Below, piece after piece: positions 1-11,900 of a stretch of DNA of 64,000 nucleotides. The stretch is from Corylus avellana (Eukaryota; Streptophyta; Magnoliopsida; Fagales; Betulaceae). The notes beneath the pieces were generated by a model. The model saw nothing but the letters and a program-made list of their open reading frames with translations, had not been told where the DNA came from and made no database searches. Position 1 is the first letter of the stretch; the number at the start of each line of letters is the position of its first letter. The position numbers and the translations under genes were made by a program. The stretch is taken from contig NC_081541.1 of NCBI RefSeq assembly GCF_901000735.1, positions 27,306,258 to 27,370,257 on the forward strand, given 5' to 3'.

Positions 1-521
1 GATTAGTTATTCATATAAGAATGACTAATTCCATTCACACATGAATAGTTATTCCTCTAAAAAATGAGAGGAATAACTATCATTTTATATGGATGGCTGG
101 ACCTTGGGGTTGGCAGCGCCACCCCCGGAGTGCCTCGCGGTGGACCGGAGAGGCCCTCTAGGGGTGGCGCGGCCACCCACACTACCCCAAGGCCATCGGG
201 GGTGGCCTTGGCCAACCCCAATCAGATTCTGGGGGTGGCGCGGCTGCCCCCGATGTGATCTAGCCACCCCGGAATCTCACAGGGGTGGCCCCACTAGGGG
301 TGGTCACACCACCCCCAGGGCACCTCGGGGGTCCACCCCAAGGTGGTGCGACCACCCCCAGGTCATGCAGGGGATGGCCGGCCACCCCTGTAATTCTAGA
401 TTTTTTTTTTTTTTTTTTTATAAAAGAAGGGTGCTGTTTTTGGTAATTTTGGTTCAATTTCCATTAAAATATATATGTTGTTACCTAACGGAATACTCAA
501 TCTGTGAACCAAACGAGCCCT
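1..521. repeat. GC-rich CCACCCC/GGGGTGG repeat block, probably MITE interior
   Basis: A block of short inverted GGGGTGG/CCACCCC units at about 95-390 is followed by a poly(T) run at 400-419. The right end reads like a TIR (ACGAGCCC near 521), but the left end lies outside the window. The same GC-rich interior occurs in several foldback elements elsewhere in the window. Open frames here come from composition and are not genes. Confidence 0.4.
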
Positions 522-1285
522 TATAGTGTATTTAGGGGGGGTTATAATTGTCTAAAATAATTTGTTCAAAAACTAAATGAATAACCATGCCCCCTTAAAT
601 ACACTAAATGGACCCTCTTCCATTTCAAGTGAAATGAAAAAAATCCATTTCCACAATATCGAACTTACAATTAATGGTCCTTCAAGACACGCCAGCCTAC
701 ACAACTCAGCGTTCAATAAATGTGAAAATGACTTAAAGGATAAGCATAATTCAATAGATAGTATTTTGAAAAAGGAAATGAAGTTTTGAAATGATTTACA
801 GCAAAAGGCCTTGATTATTCTCAGTGTTCTTCCTTTAAAAATTGATTTCTATCCATGTTATTTATCATCTTACAAATTGTTCACGAATCATGATTACTTT
901 CCAAGAGGTATTACGAAATAATTATAGTATTACTTGTGACACAAATTTTCCTTCAATCTAATATTTATTATGTGATTTTGCCTTATGCTTTGTGTTTACT
1001 TATTACTGAGTTGTGAATATCAACTCTTTACCTGCCTGTAAACCTTGTTTATAGAAAGTAGAAACTGATGCACATGTCATGATATGCCTTTGAAAATTGA
1101 AAGTTATCATGAACAATTTGTAAGATAATAACCCCAGGTGGCACAAAAATCAACAAAAAGTCAAAAACATTAATGGTGTGTGAATCCTTAAAGTTGAGGC
1201 TCTAAATTCAAGACTAAACAAAGATAATTTGATGGTGTAAACTCCCTTAATAATTTCATAGAGATTAAAAGTGCATATTTATAAT
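522..1285. other. AT-rich intergenic DNA
   Basis: No convincing gene, RNA or repeat seen. A 70-codon open frame at 577-789 has no recognisable family. Confidence 0.5.
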
Positions 1286-1640
1286 AGGAAAAATTTTATT
1301 TAACTACTTTAAATTTTTATAACTTTTACAATTATTTATTAATGTTCAAAATATCTTCAATTTAGTGTATCAAACTTTTAATTTTTTATAATGTCATATT
1401 CCTTTAAAATTTTCTGTTAAATTCTATTAAAATTCTCAAAATACTCATTTATATATATAATGCAAAGGTTTAGGCGTAGGTATTTTTGCAAATTCCGTTA
1501 AATCCTCACTCATGCTTAAATCTTTGCAATTTTTATTTTTATTTTTATTTTGACACCCTTCCTTAAGGATTTAAGGAAAAAAAAACTTAACAAATAGATA
1601 ATATTGCAAAAAATTGAAAGTTTAATATGTTAAATTGGGA
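1286..1640. repeat. Foldback MITE-like element (family with copy at 37540-37917)
   Basis: The core 'GGCGTAGGTATTTTTGCAAA' followed by TTCCGTTAAATC is shared almost word for word with the element at 37540-37917. The flanks are loosely self-complementary (TTTCTGTTAAAT and matching arms). It is non-coding. Confidence 0.45.
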
Positions 1641-3249
1641 ATAGGATCTTGTCCAGTTCATATTCGATTAGTTATATTAAAAGTGTATTTTTATTTTTTT
1701 ACTTTTTGATGAGACAAAAATACCTATCTAATATAACTAACTGAATATTATTCGGTCTAAATAAAATGGAGAGAATCAATATTAATTCGTTAAATTGAAA
1801 AATTTTTTAACTTTGAAGAGTAAATACAAAAGTGATAAAAATTCAATGGGATTACATGAATCGGTGGTATAATCATTCCTGAAATGGTGGGAAGATGGTA
1901 ACTGTCGTCATAAAGACTAACATTACCATCTCTCAGACTCAGACTCTGAGCTCTGATTCTGAGAATCCCGCCAGTAAAAGTTTCCATCAACAGTGGGGAT
2001 GACTGCATCATGGTGGGAAGTAGTGAGGGCAGATGAATTTTAAATAAATACAATTTAATGGGCTTGATTAGACTCACAAATGCCTTCTTATCAACAGGTA
2101 AATGACTTTAATGCCCTGACCATTAACACACAAAAGCTGAAAGAGAAAAGAGTCACTTGAATGCTAAACTGGTCCCCTTTCTTTGACTTTACTCAATTTT
2201 TTATTTATTTATTTTTATTTTTTATAGAACATGATGGAATGGTAGAGAAAATGAAAGGGCTAAGAACCCTTTTTTTAATTTATTTTTTATTTTTTCTCTT
2301 TGGGTTGAGGCTAAGAGAAAAAGTAGAAAAAGACAACATGCATGTTAAAAACATGTCTTTCTAGAACAAAAGCTCACAGTGGTCCTCGATCTCAATTTTC
2401 AAAGCATCTCTTCTTTTGTTTCAACTTTAGGGTCTCTCAAAGTGTTCAAAAGTGAAGCTTTGCGGCATAACTTCAATTTACATCAAATTTTCAAAAAGCA
2501 ATCCGTTCGATTCCAACTGCATGCCAGTGGGTTAATATTTTTAAAACATTTTTGCAATATATATTTTTTTAATATAAATTTTAACAAAATTTAACGAAAA
2601 ATCTTAACAAAAATGAGTAATTCAAAGAAATTAAAAGTTCGATATCCTTAATTACGAGTTTTTTTAACTTCAATAAACTAATTTAAAAAAATACGTGAAA
2701 GTTCAGACAGGTTTTTGAAAAATTTTCAATGAATTTTGAAAAAAGTTTTGATAAAAACATACGGAGCATTTATTATAACGGATCAAAATCCTCTAGATTT
2801 CTTACAATAACTCCGTATTGCATTTTTTGAAAATCACAACAATTATTATTAGCTTAAATGATTTAAATTTAACAAAAAAAAAAAAACTATACTTGGAGTT
2901 ATCTTGAGAAAATTATGAGAATCCTAATCTAAATAGTATCAAGCCACCCTTTATGCGACAATCACTGGTTTCAATTTACTTTAACAAGCTTGATTGCAAT
3001 TTGCTTATACTCGTTCAATGTCGGCAACATACATACAAAGCTTGATTGACAACTTTGGAAGATGCTAAGAAAAAGAGTGAGCATGATTACATCCAAAAGA
3101 TTTTTACGATTTATTCCCGATTGAATTTTGAATGCTTTATCATGTAAAACTAGAAAAGGACATTTTGGTTGTTTTGGATCCTGAGTTTGAGTTGATTAAA
3201 TTGGCTCAATTTCAGTTTGAATCGTTAAGAGCCAAGGTTTGTGATTTAG
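1641..3249. other. AT-rich intergenic DNA
   Basis: No gene supported. A stretch at about 2500-2760 again resembles the AACGAAAAATC / AAAGTTCGA type foldback repeats. Short open frames at 1790-2077, 2161-2364 and 2379-2594 show no family signature. Confidence 0.5.
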
Positions 3250-3585
3250 CGGAGAAAATGCAGTTTACCCCCCTGAAGTTTCAAGAATTTTTTAATTTTA
3301 ACTACAAAGTTAAAAAATTGTCAATTTATTCCCTTAAAGTTTCAAAAATTGACAATTTAAACTCTCCGTTTAATTTTTTCGGATAGAAATCTATGAACTT
3401 ACATCATTACCCTCAGTTTTTTTTTTTTAAAAAAAATTTCGTTCAATTTAACGGAAATTAGTAACGGAAGGTTTAAATTATCAATTTTTGAAACTTTAGG
3501 AGATAGATTGTTAATTTTTGAACTTTTGGATTAAAATTAAAAAATCCCTAAAACTTCAGGGGATAAACTACATTTTCCCCTAATT
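3250..3585. mobile_element. Foldback MITE
   Basis: The termini are inverted copies: GAAAATGCAGTTTACCCCCC on the left and GGGGATAAACTACATTTTCC on the right, about 335 bp apart. The internal arms (TCAATTTTTGAAAC and its complement) are also paired. No coding capacity. Confidence 0.6.
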
Positions 3586-4278
3586 TAGCTATTATGCTCC
3601 ATTTTTACTCCAACGGACACGGTAAAATAAAACTTTTCCCCACAATTGCTTCAGTAAAATTTTACTGTAGCACATGTTAGTCTTCCTCTCTTTCTCTCTC
3701 TCCCTCAACACTTGTTCGTTCCCTTCCTCATTTCTGAGCTTCTTGGCGAGAAAAATGGTGGGCAAGAAAAGCACCCCAACCCCTACCACCAAAGAACTCT
3801 TCAGTGCAAATCCATAACCCACCGAAGTCTTGAACCCACCAAGTCATGGGTATGGTGCCTACCCACCACATCCACTGTCGCCGTAGAAGAAGAACTTCCA
3901 CCAAGCCATGGCTATGACGTTCAATGTGGAAATGGAATCCAAGAGAGATGAGGGCTTGGTTTGGTAGCCCATTTCTCCAACCCATCACGCCAAGAGATGA
4001 GAGATGGTCTGATTGAATTTTTATCCCTGCCCACATTTTATGGTCTGATTTCCAGGTGTTGATTTGTTGGTCTGGTTTCGCTAAGAGAGATGGGAGGAAG
4101 ATCTGATTTTCAGTTGCTGTGGTTTTGTTGAGAGAGAAGGGGTGAAGAGAATTTCCCTCTCTAGTTTGCCAAGAGAGAGAGAGGAGAAAATGTAGGATAA
4201 AAAATAATAAAAATAACAATAAAAAAAAATATTTTTTTAAAAAGTAAAGAGCGGAGGAAATCTAGTAGTTAAAATAAA
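3586..4278. other. Intergenic, CT-rich leader-like sequence
   Basis: Holds a CT-rich stretch (3680-3720) and antisense-overlapping open frames at 3712-3951 and 3728-4219 with no recognisable domain. It may be part of a larger TE into which the element at 4279 inserted, since TAGCTA/GGAGTA motifs recur near 4880. No gene is called. Confidence 0.35.
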
Positions 4279-4476
4279 GGGTTAAATACTCCAAACCCTC
4301 ATAGGGTTTTCCAACTTTATATTTTTTTTCCTGGGATTTCATTTTTATCACAGGAGGTCCCTGTGATTTTGATAAGTGATCAAATTAGTTAACCGTTACA
4401 ACTGACACGTGGACCAATCAAACGTCGACACGTGGCACATATATTAATTTTTTTTTAAAAAAATTAATATATATAT

Positions 4477-4507
<31 letters not shown>

Positions 4508-4852
4508 TTTAAAATTAAAAAAAATGTATTTAAAAAAAATAATAAAAAAAAGAAACGGAAAACATTGGGCCACCCCTTTTACCCATTGGGGGTGGCCGAG
4601 CCACCCCATGGAGCCTTGGGGGCCACCAACAATTGTTTTTCTTTACTTTTTTTTTTTTTTAATTAAAAAAAAATTAAATAGGTGCTACGTGTCAACATCT
4701 GATTGGTCCACGTGTCAGTCCTAACGGTCAACTAACAGATGGACTAACTTGGTTCTTTATCAAAACCCCATAGGGGTTCTATGATAAAAATGAAACCCCA
4801 TGAGGTAAAAATAAAGTTACCAAACCCCAAGGGGGTATTTGGTATTTAACCC
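4279..4852. mobile_element. Non-autonomous Mutator-like element (long-TIR MITE)
   Basis: Long terminal inverted repeats begin GGGTTAAATAC and end GTATTTAACCC. The flanking 9-bp direct repeats are TAAAATAAA (4270-4278) and TAAAATTAA (4853-4861), with one mismatch. The arms run about 150 bp and include GACACGTGGACCAATC and its complement. The centre has an (AT)n tract and a CCACCCC cluster at 4570-4625. A 9-bp duplication with long TIRs is typical of MULE-derived MITEs. Confidence 0.75.
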
Positions 4853-5967
4853 TAAAATTAAAAAAAAAATTGTAATTGGAGTAGCTAAAATAACCATTAT
4901 TGCTAGAAATGCTCTGAGAGCTCTAATCATGTGGTTGACGTGTTGAGTCATTCACCTCTTGTTTATCTTTAAGGGAAAATATACTTACCCCTCAAACTAA
5001 CATTTCATTTGCACTTTACATTCAAACTATCATTTGAGACTTTCTATAGTGTTTGATGATAAATGCCAAATGTGACCCACACGTGCAAATTTTGTTATTT
5101 GAAATACCCAAGATACCCTAATTTCAGGAGATAGAAAGTCACATTTGTATTTCAAATGAAATAATAATAATAATAATAATAATCTAAAAGATAAAGAGAA
5201 GAGAGATGGGGTTGGTTGGACCACCTCCTCGGGACTAATGGGGTACTTCAACCTCCCAAAACAAAAACAACTTTAGAGAAGCTAAATAAGCCTTGCAGCC
5301 GTGAGAAGTGATTCAGTAACTCCAAAATAAAAGCTTTGATGGTAATTTGGCCATTTTAAGTAAAAAAATAAAAAATTGGATATACAAGTCACTTGTGTAA
5401 ATTTCCGTCCATTTTAATGTTAAACACTACCAGTTGAAAGAAAACAGTAATATGAAGGGATAACGTGTCACACGATACCAGTTGAAAGAAAACGGTAATA
5501 CGAAGGGATAACGTGTCACACGATAGTTCATAGGGTTAAGTGTATGCCCCCCGCCTCTTTAATACTTTTAAGATTCTTTTGGGAGATATTAAGCATAAAA
5601 TGATTTACTGTAATAGTAAACTGAAAGAAGATACACACTACGATATCAATGTTACTTGGCTTCAATGCTTACGTATTTGTTGGAACTCCATTGTCGACAT
5701 ATTTTCAAAGTGTAGGAAATTTGAATGCAATGTGTTCGAGACTATTTAAGCAAGTTTTATTTGTAAATTTGGAAATTTGAATGTTAATAATTTCACAATG
5801 CCCTGATATGGTACAAATTCCGCGTTACAAACGATTTTCCTGTAACCAACTATCACAAAATCTTTGCTTCTGCATAAAAAATTGGAACTCTTTTGGACTA
5901 CATCTCATTCCTGTGGGGGGGGGGGGAATCGTGCAAGTCCTATCCTCGCAGCATTTTTTTTGAGGTC
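4853..5967. other. 3' flank of the presequence protease gene
   Basis: AT-rich with no gene. It contains a perfect-looking tandem duplication of a 48-bp unit (5428-5475 and 5476-5523, starting TACCAGTTGAAAG), a TAA microsatellite near 5160 and a poly(G) run at about 5913-5926, close to the expected 3'UTR/polyadenylation zone of the minus-strand gene. Confidence 0.5.
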
Positions 5968-8900
5968 TTAGAGAGCTTTCTTTATTTGAAAGAAGTTAGA
6001 GCATTCCTTGTGCGCAGCATCAACATCGTCTGGAGATGCCACTGCAACCACCACACCTTTATCTTTAACTGCCTCAATTGCATCAGCAAATTCCTTGAAG
6101 TCCTTCAGACTGTGAGAGAAAAGACATAAAAACCTTTGGGTGAATACGCCTTTATCTAAGGAATGACCCAACCATTGCTTCAATGCAAGGTCATTTAAAA
6201 GGAACTCAAATTCCTAGCCTATTTATAGATCAATTTCATCGTTTTAGTCCGGTTTTCCTAATAGTAATGCCACCGATTTTGAAAATATTCAAATCTCATT
6301 TTTTGTTATTATTTCTCGATTGGAAACAAAAGTCTATGCATCAGTCAATAAACACCATCTTTTACCTGGTTGACAATATCTCTCCACGTCTTCTTTGCCT
6401 TTCTTCTTCCGTGATTCCCAACAAATAGCGCAACATACTACAGAAAAAAAAAAAAAATAATAAATAAGAGTAAATTTGAGTCGTACCCGTGCTAACAGCA
6501 ATAAAACTATGATTAGAAGCATCGATTTAATATCTGACATTAGCAGTGACCTTCCCTATCTGGAAGTGTGCCTTTGAAACAAGACATGAAATTACAACTT
6601 CAGACTCATACATTTTAGATTTTTCAGCAAAGAAACAGTTAAAATCAAGGGTAACATCTTTAATTGTATTGAAGCGCATTCATTCAAATTAAGACTGGAA
6701 AAAAGCCACCTTTTAAAAAGTGCGGTCCACATACCTGCTATAACCTTTGGCATCGGGGAGCTGGTATGAATCCACGTCGCCAATGGTTCCAATGATGGCC
6801 TTTGTGAGAGCATCGTCATCCATTACCAACCCACGGAGAAAATCCGCAGTTCCATCATATACTTCAAGTGTCTTTAACAAGTTGGGGTCGCGATACGATA
6901 AGAAGGAGAATACTCCTAAACAAGAAACCCCAAAAACATAAGATTCTGAAATAGCAATTATAACCCTTCACAAAGCATGTAATGACCCAAATTGTACCTG
7001 AGTGAGTATCAAAGTCACAAAAGCCTCCATAAGCCCCACCACTAACTCGCACACGATCCCATAACCATGTATTACTTAAGTATTTTGAAATTACATATGC
7101 ACTCCCATCAAGTTGGTAGCCAGTTTCGTAAAGGTTAGCTGCTTTTCCAACATAATTAACCTGAAGAATGTAAAAGTCAATAAATAATGACATGGAATCA
7201 AGAAATCTAAAAGGAAAACAAGCAGGAGGAAGCATATAAATTCTCACCTGCGTAGGTATCACAATGGCTTCATTCTCTGAAGGAAGCCGAGCATTCCAAC
7301 TAGCCGTTTTAAGAAGTGAGTTGCTGGGAAGTGAATCAAGAAACTTGCTAACAAACTTTTCTGAATTCGTGAGGGTTTTCCCATCAGCAGTCATATTTAT
7401 CAGGCAACCATTCCTCGAAAGTAAGGACTTGCGAATCTCCTCAAGAGATGAAGAAATTCCATCCCAATCTTGATCAACATTCTCTTCAAGAGCTTTTAAG
7501 AATTCCAGGTAACTACAAGTAGATGAGGAAAATGCAAACTATATCAGTGCATCATGTTTGTAAATCTAATAGAGTTATTGGATAGTTATTTTTTTTAAAA
7601 TAAAATAAATAAATTTCAATAAGCAATTCCTTCATTCAAGAGCTAAGCTCCTCTTTTGGCTTTAGAAAGATGCTCATTAAAACGAGATCTTTTATCAGCC
7701 AAGTCAGAACAGGTGACATACTCCAGATGAGTGGCTAACAAATTCATTTCAACTTCTATCTCACAACAAGATAGAATTACAGCATTACAATCACCAGGTC
7801 CTGGTAATTTGCGTAAAATTCTTAAATGCAACCTTCAATCTACAAAAGCAGATTTCTAGTTCAATATGTAATTATAAGGGAAAGATACTTATTTGGTCCC
7901 TAGAGTTTTCAATTGTACCAAACTGATCCTATTCAGTATAAAAAATATCTTAAAGATCCTTTGGACAAGCAATGTGTCCAAAATGATTCCTGTCATCAGT
8001 CGTCTGATGAAAATCGTTAAATGTATATGTGGATCCAAATCACAACCAATCGCCGATTTTGGATCCAAATCCTGGCCCTCAGCAGATGAGGGGTGGCCTC
8101 CCCTAACCATACGAGGCGAGGCCGACTACCCCTCGTATGAAGGGAGGCCACCCCCTCATCAGGTAAGGCATAGATGTCCTTCTAGAGGGGTGGTTGACTG
8201 CCCCTTGCATGGTGTGGAGAGAGGTGGATCCACGTATACATTTAATGCTTTCCATCAAATGACTGGCGGCAATGACCATTTTGGACAGATAACTTACCCC
8301 AGGATCTTTAAAATACTTTTGATACCCAAGGATCAGTTTTGGTATAACTGCAAACCCCAAAGACCAAAAAGGTAATTTTTCCAATTTATGATAAATGTTC
8401 ATTCCCAGACAATATATTCCTTTGATGTAAAGCAAGGAGGTCATTGTAGACTATATAGATTAGCCCAAAACAAAAATCAGTTCAAAACATTTAAATAGTC
8501 TAACGATGTAAAGCAAGGAGGTCATTGTAGACTATATATAGATTAGCCCAAAACAAAAATCAGTTCAAAACATTTTAATAGTCTAACCTGACACCACCCA
8601 TCTTTTCAGAAATCCACCCTGCAACATTTAACTTAGCATCCATCCTTGCAGCTGCAATTCCATGACCACTACCTCTTAACCGGTTCTGAAAACAGAACAC
8701 AAATTTTGAGACTTGATGAACAAATATTAATATCCAGTTGAGTTACTTATTTTTTCCACAAAAGTTTGGTACCTCCATTCTTGCTTTGCTCTGGGACACA
8801 AACTGTTTAAACCGTTGCTGATCTGTAAACCGGACTTCTTGAAGAACACAATTAACCTACGATACATGCATGAATCCTTCAGTCAATCTATCATCCACCG

Positions 8901-11900
8901 GCAACTACTTGTTTGAGAAGTGAATTACAATAATGACAACATGGAGCAAAGTATTAACGAGATTTGGCAAGGGTAGTATGGTATACCATGGGTGGCCAAC
9001 AAAATAAGGAAAATAGAAAGGTGCACGAAGTTGTGGAAGAGGTTCTTAGTAAGGCATCCATTTTTATACTTATTGAAAGAGAGACCCTCATCATTGAAAG
9101 AAACATTTTGAAAAAATGACAGTCAATCAATAGTATGTCTTAACATGTTTAAAAGAAACCTCCAGCTATACTAAAAGAATAATCAAGCTTGCAGCCCCAA
9201 ACTAGTTGAGCATGGACATTTTAATCTTTGCAAATACAGCAGTTGGAAGACTTGATGCAAAGGTTCCGTATATTCCATAATGACAATACAACTTGCCTCA
9301 ACAAATAAGAAGAAAATTATCCAATGTACAGGATAATAACAATAACCAAAAGAATCCTATGATGTGATAAAATAGAGGTGCATTAGAGGGAGATACGTAG
9401 TTCTCTCCCCCAACTCGTTTGTGCAAAATGCTTATGCAAAATCTATTTTAAAAAGTTATGCATATGAATTTGGTATGTCTGCCAAAGTATATTCAATTCA
9501 TGGTGCTAGAAACTAGGTCACTCTCAAATGTAGTGAAAATAAAGCAAAAAATAAGCCTGATTGAGGAGTAACATGAATAAAGCATCATCAGCAGAAGACC
9601 CGTAAAATAGATAATAGGACTTGGACCATGGTGCACCCAAATGCATGAGAACTTCAAGATATTTGTTTTTTGATAAGTTAAGAACTTCAAGATATTTAAT
9701 GAATTACTGCAATATTTACACTAATCAAAGTGGTTCAAATCAACAAATCATTCTTGAATTATTACATTTAAAGTCTGAAAAGAACAGATACCAGGTTAAA
9801 TAGGTCTTCAGTACGTCCTGCCATGGCTTTGCCTCTAACAACTATATGGCTACATGGCTCCTCCTTGCCTCGTACAGATGATGTAAATGGAAAAACTGAG
9901 ATCCCTCCAGTTTTTCTTCCAATTAACTGATTAAGCTGTACAAATGTCAGGTCTTTTGTACCCATCTCTAGCAATGATTGGCTGTCAAGAACATTGTTTC
10001 ATAGTCAAAAATATGTGACCTCAATTATCTCTGGAGAAGAGATACAATACACATTAGAATTTATGCACTTTATCATCATTATTAGCACTGCTACTACTTC
10101 CACATTAACAATTTTTTTATATTTCTTTTAGGTGGTAGAATACTTTGCCCTAGAGAGTGAACATTCTAGAGGTCGCTCTTTCTCTTAGTGAGGATTGGTA
10201 AAGCAAAAAGACTGGCACCGAAACAAGAGACATCATGCAAAAAGGATTGGACAAAAGAATTCATCTCCCTCAGGCAACCAAAATAACAAAAAGAAGAATG
10301 AAAACCCCGAGTTAAGACAGATTTGGCAGGTCCTAGAAAGGAAATCATAGCAAGTTAAAGACAAGAGACTGAACTTACAATATTCAAGGTTAACGTACAC
10401 TAAATATAAATTTTCTTTTCAGAACCTATTTGGTGAACCTGAAGGTAACATCTTACCAAAAAAGTGGTACCAAGGGGAGAAGCTCTTGCTTCAGTGTACC
10501 CAAATTGAAGACAATTTCGGTGTAAAGGACATCATTTGTGAAGAGGTCATGCTGCAAAACTTTTACTCCATTGATATCTCCAACCTACAGTTCATGTAAG
10601 AATGCTTGGTAAACTCCCCACCGAAAAAGAAACATGCAGTACTTTCAAACAAAAGACAGTAAAGGTAATGATAACCTGTGTAGGAACATGAATAGGTTCT
10701 TTTGGAATGTCATGTAGAGAGAGGCTTGGGACACTTCTCAGAGCTTCTGGTGGGTCAGGAGTTTCCTGCTTCAGTCGTAACTCCTGTGTAGCACGTGCTA
10801 GCTCAGCAAGATCTTCCTCTGTCATACTTGATTTAAGTTTCTCTAAAATTTCTTTCTCAGCTTCTTCTTCACGAGAAGCTTTCTTTGGATCAGGCTGACA
10901 TAGAAAATAACCAAGATATAATTAGTACAGAAGACCACATGCAGACAACAACTGAAAACTTTTAGGCTAAAATGAATTAGAGACTACCTGCATTTCTATA
11001 GTAACTCGATGAGGATTGTTTAAGATGAATTTCTCTATTATAGGAGAAAAAACAGCTTTAGAGCCTTCCTCTGCTATTCTGGCTTTAAGGGCAGTCAAGG
11101 GTTTCTCATACTTCAATGGCTCAAAGGGGTCCATGTCATATATCCATTTACCCTATAAAACAAAAGGCAAAGTACACAAGTAAATAAAAATAAAACAAGA
11201 GAAGGATGCCAGGTTCATAAAACAACAAAAAGCAGGGTATATCTTACAATGGACCGAAGCATCAGCGACAAGCCACGAGGAAATGATCCAGTGTTGTTTT
11301 CCCTGAGAGAAAACTCAATTGTATTCATGGACGCCTCCACAGCATCTGCATCAAAACCTTCCTCCACTAAATTCTTAAGTGTACTCATGACTAACTCTTC
11401 TACCTTTTGAATGTCATCTTCAGAGACACCCTTCAATCCAATACTAAATTGAGGCTGAAGGAGCTCATCTTCAACCCCACCACCAACTATGGCATCTCCT
11501 AAGCCACTTTCCAGCAAGATTTTCCTTAATGGAGAAGCAGGAGTTCCCAACATAAGATGATCCAAGAACCCAAGGGTAAGCTCAGTTTCCAGATCTAGGG
11601 GCTTGTCAGAGAGCAGCCAATTAAGGCATACCATATGCTTCTTCTTCAGATCCCCACCTTCACCAGAAGGATATTTCTCAACAATCCTGATTGGATCTGA
11701 GAATAGTTTTTGTGGTTCAATCTTTGATTCATTGGGAGCTGAACTCGCATCAAACATGTCTAGATACTCTGTGTCAGAAGGAGATAGAGAGAGTAAGATG
11801 CTAAATTTTAAATAAATTTCACAGAATCCTAAATCATCATTGAACCAGATCAGTAGAATTCAAACTTGACATCAATGTAGGCAGTAAATAATCAATAGCT

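Noticed and set aside
95..400. Regularly spaced GGGGTGG repeats considered as a CRISPR-like array
   Set aside because: Units alternate orientation, spacers are not unique and of constant length, and the context is a plant nuclear genome.
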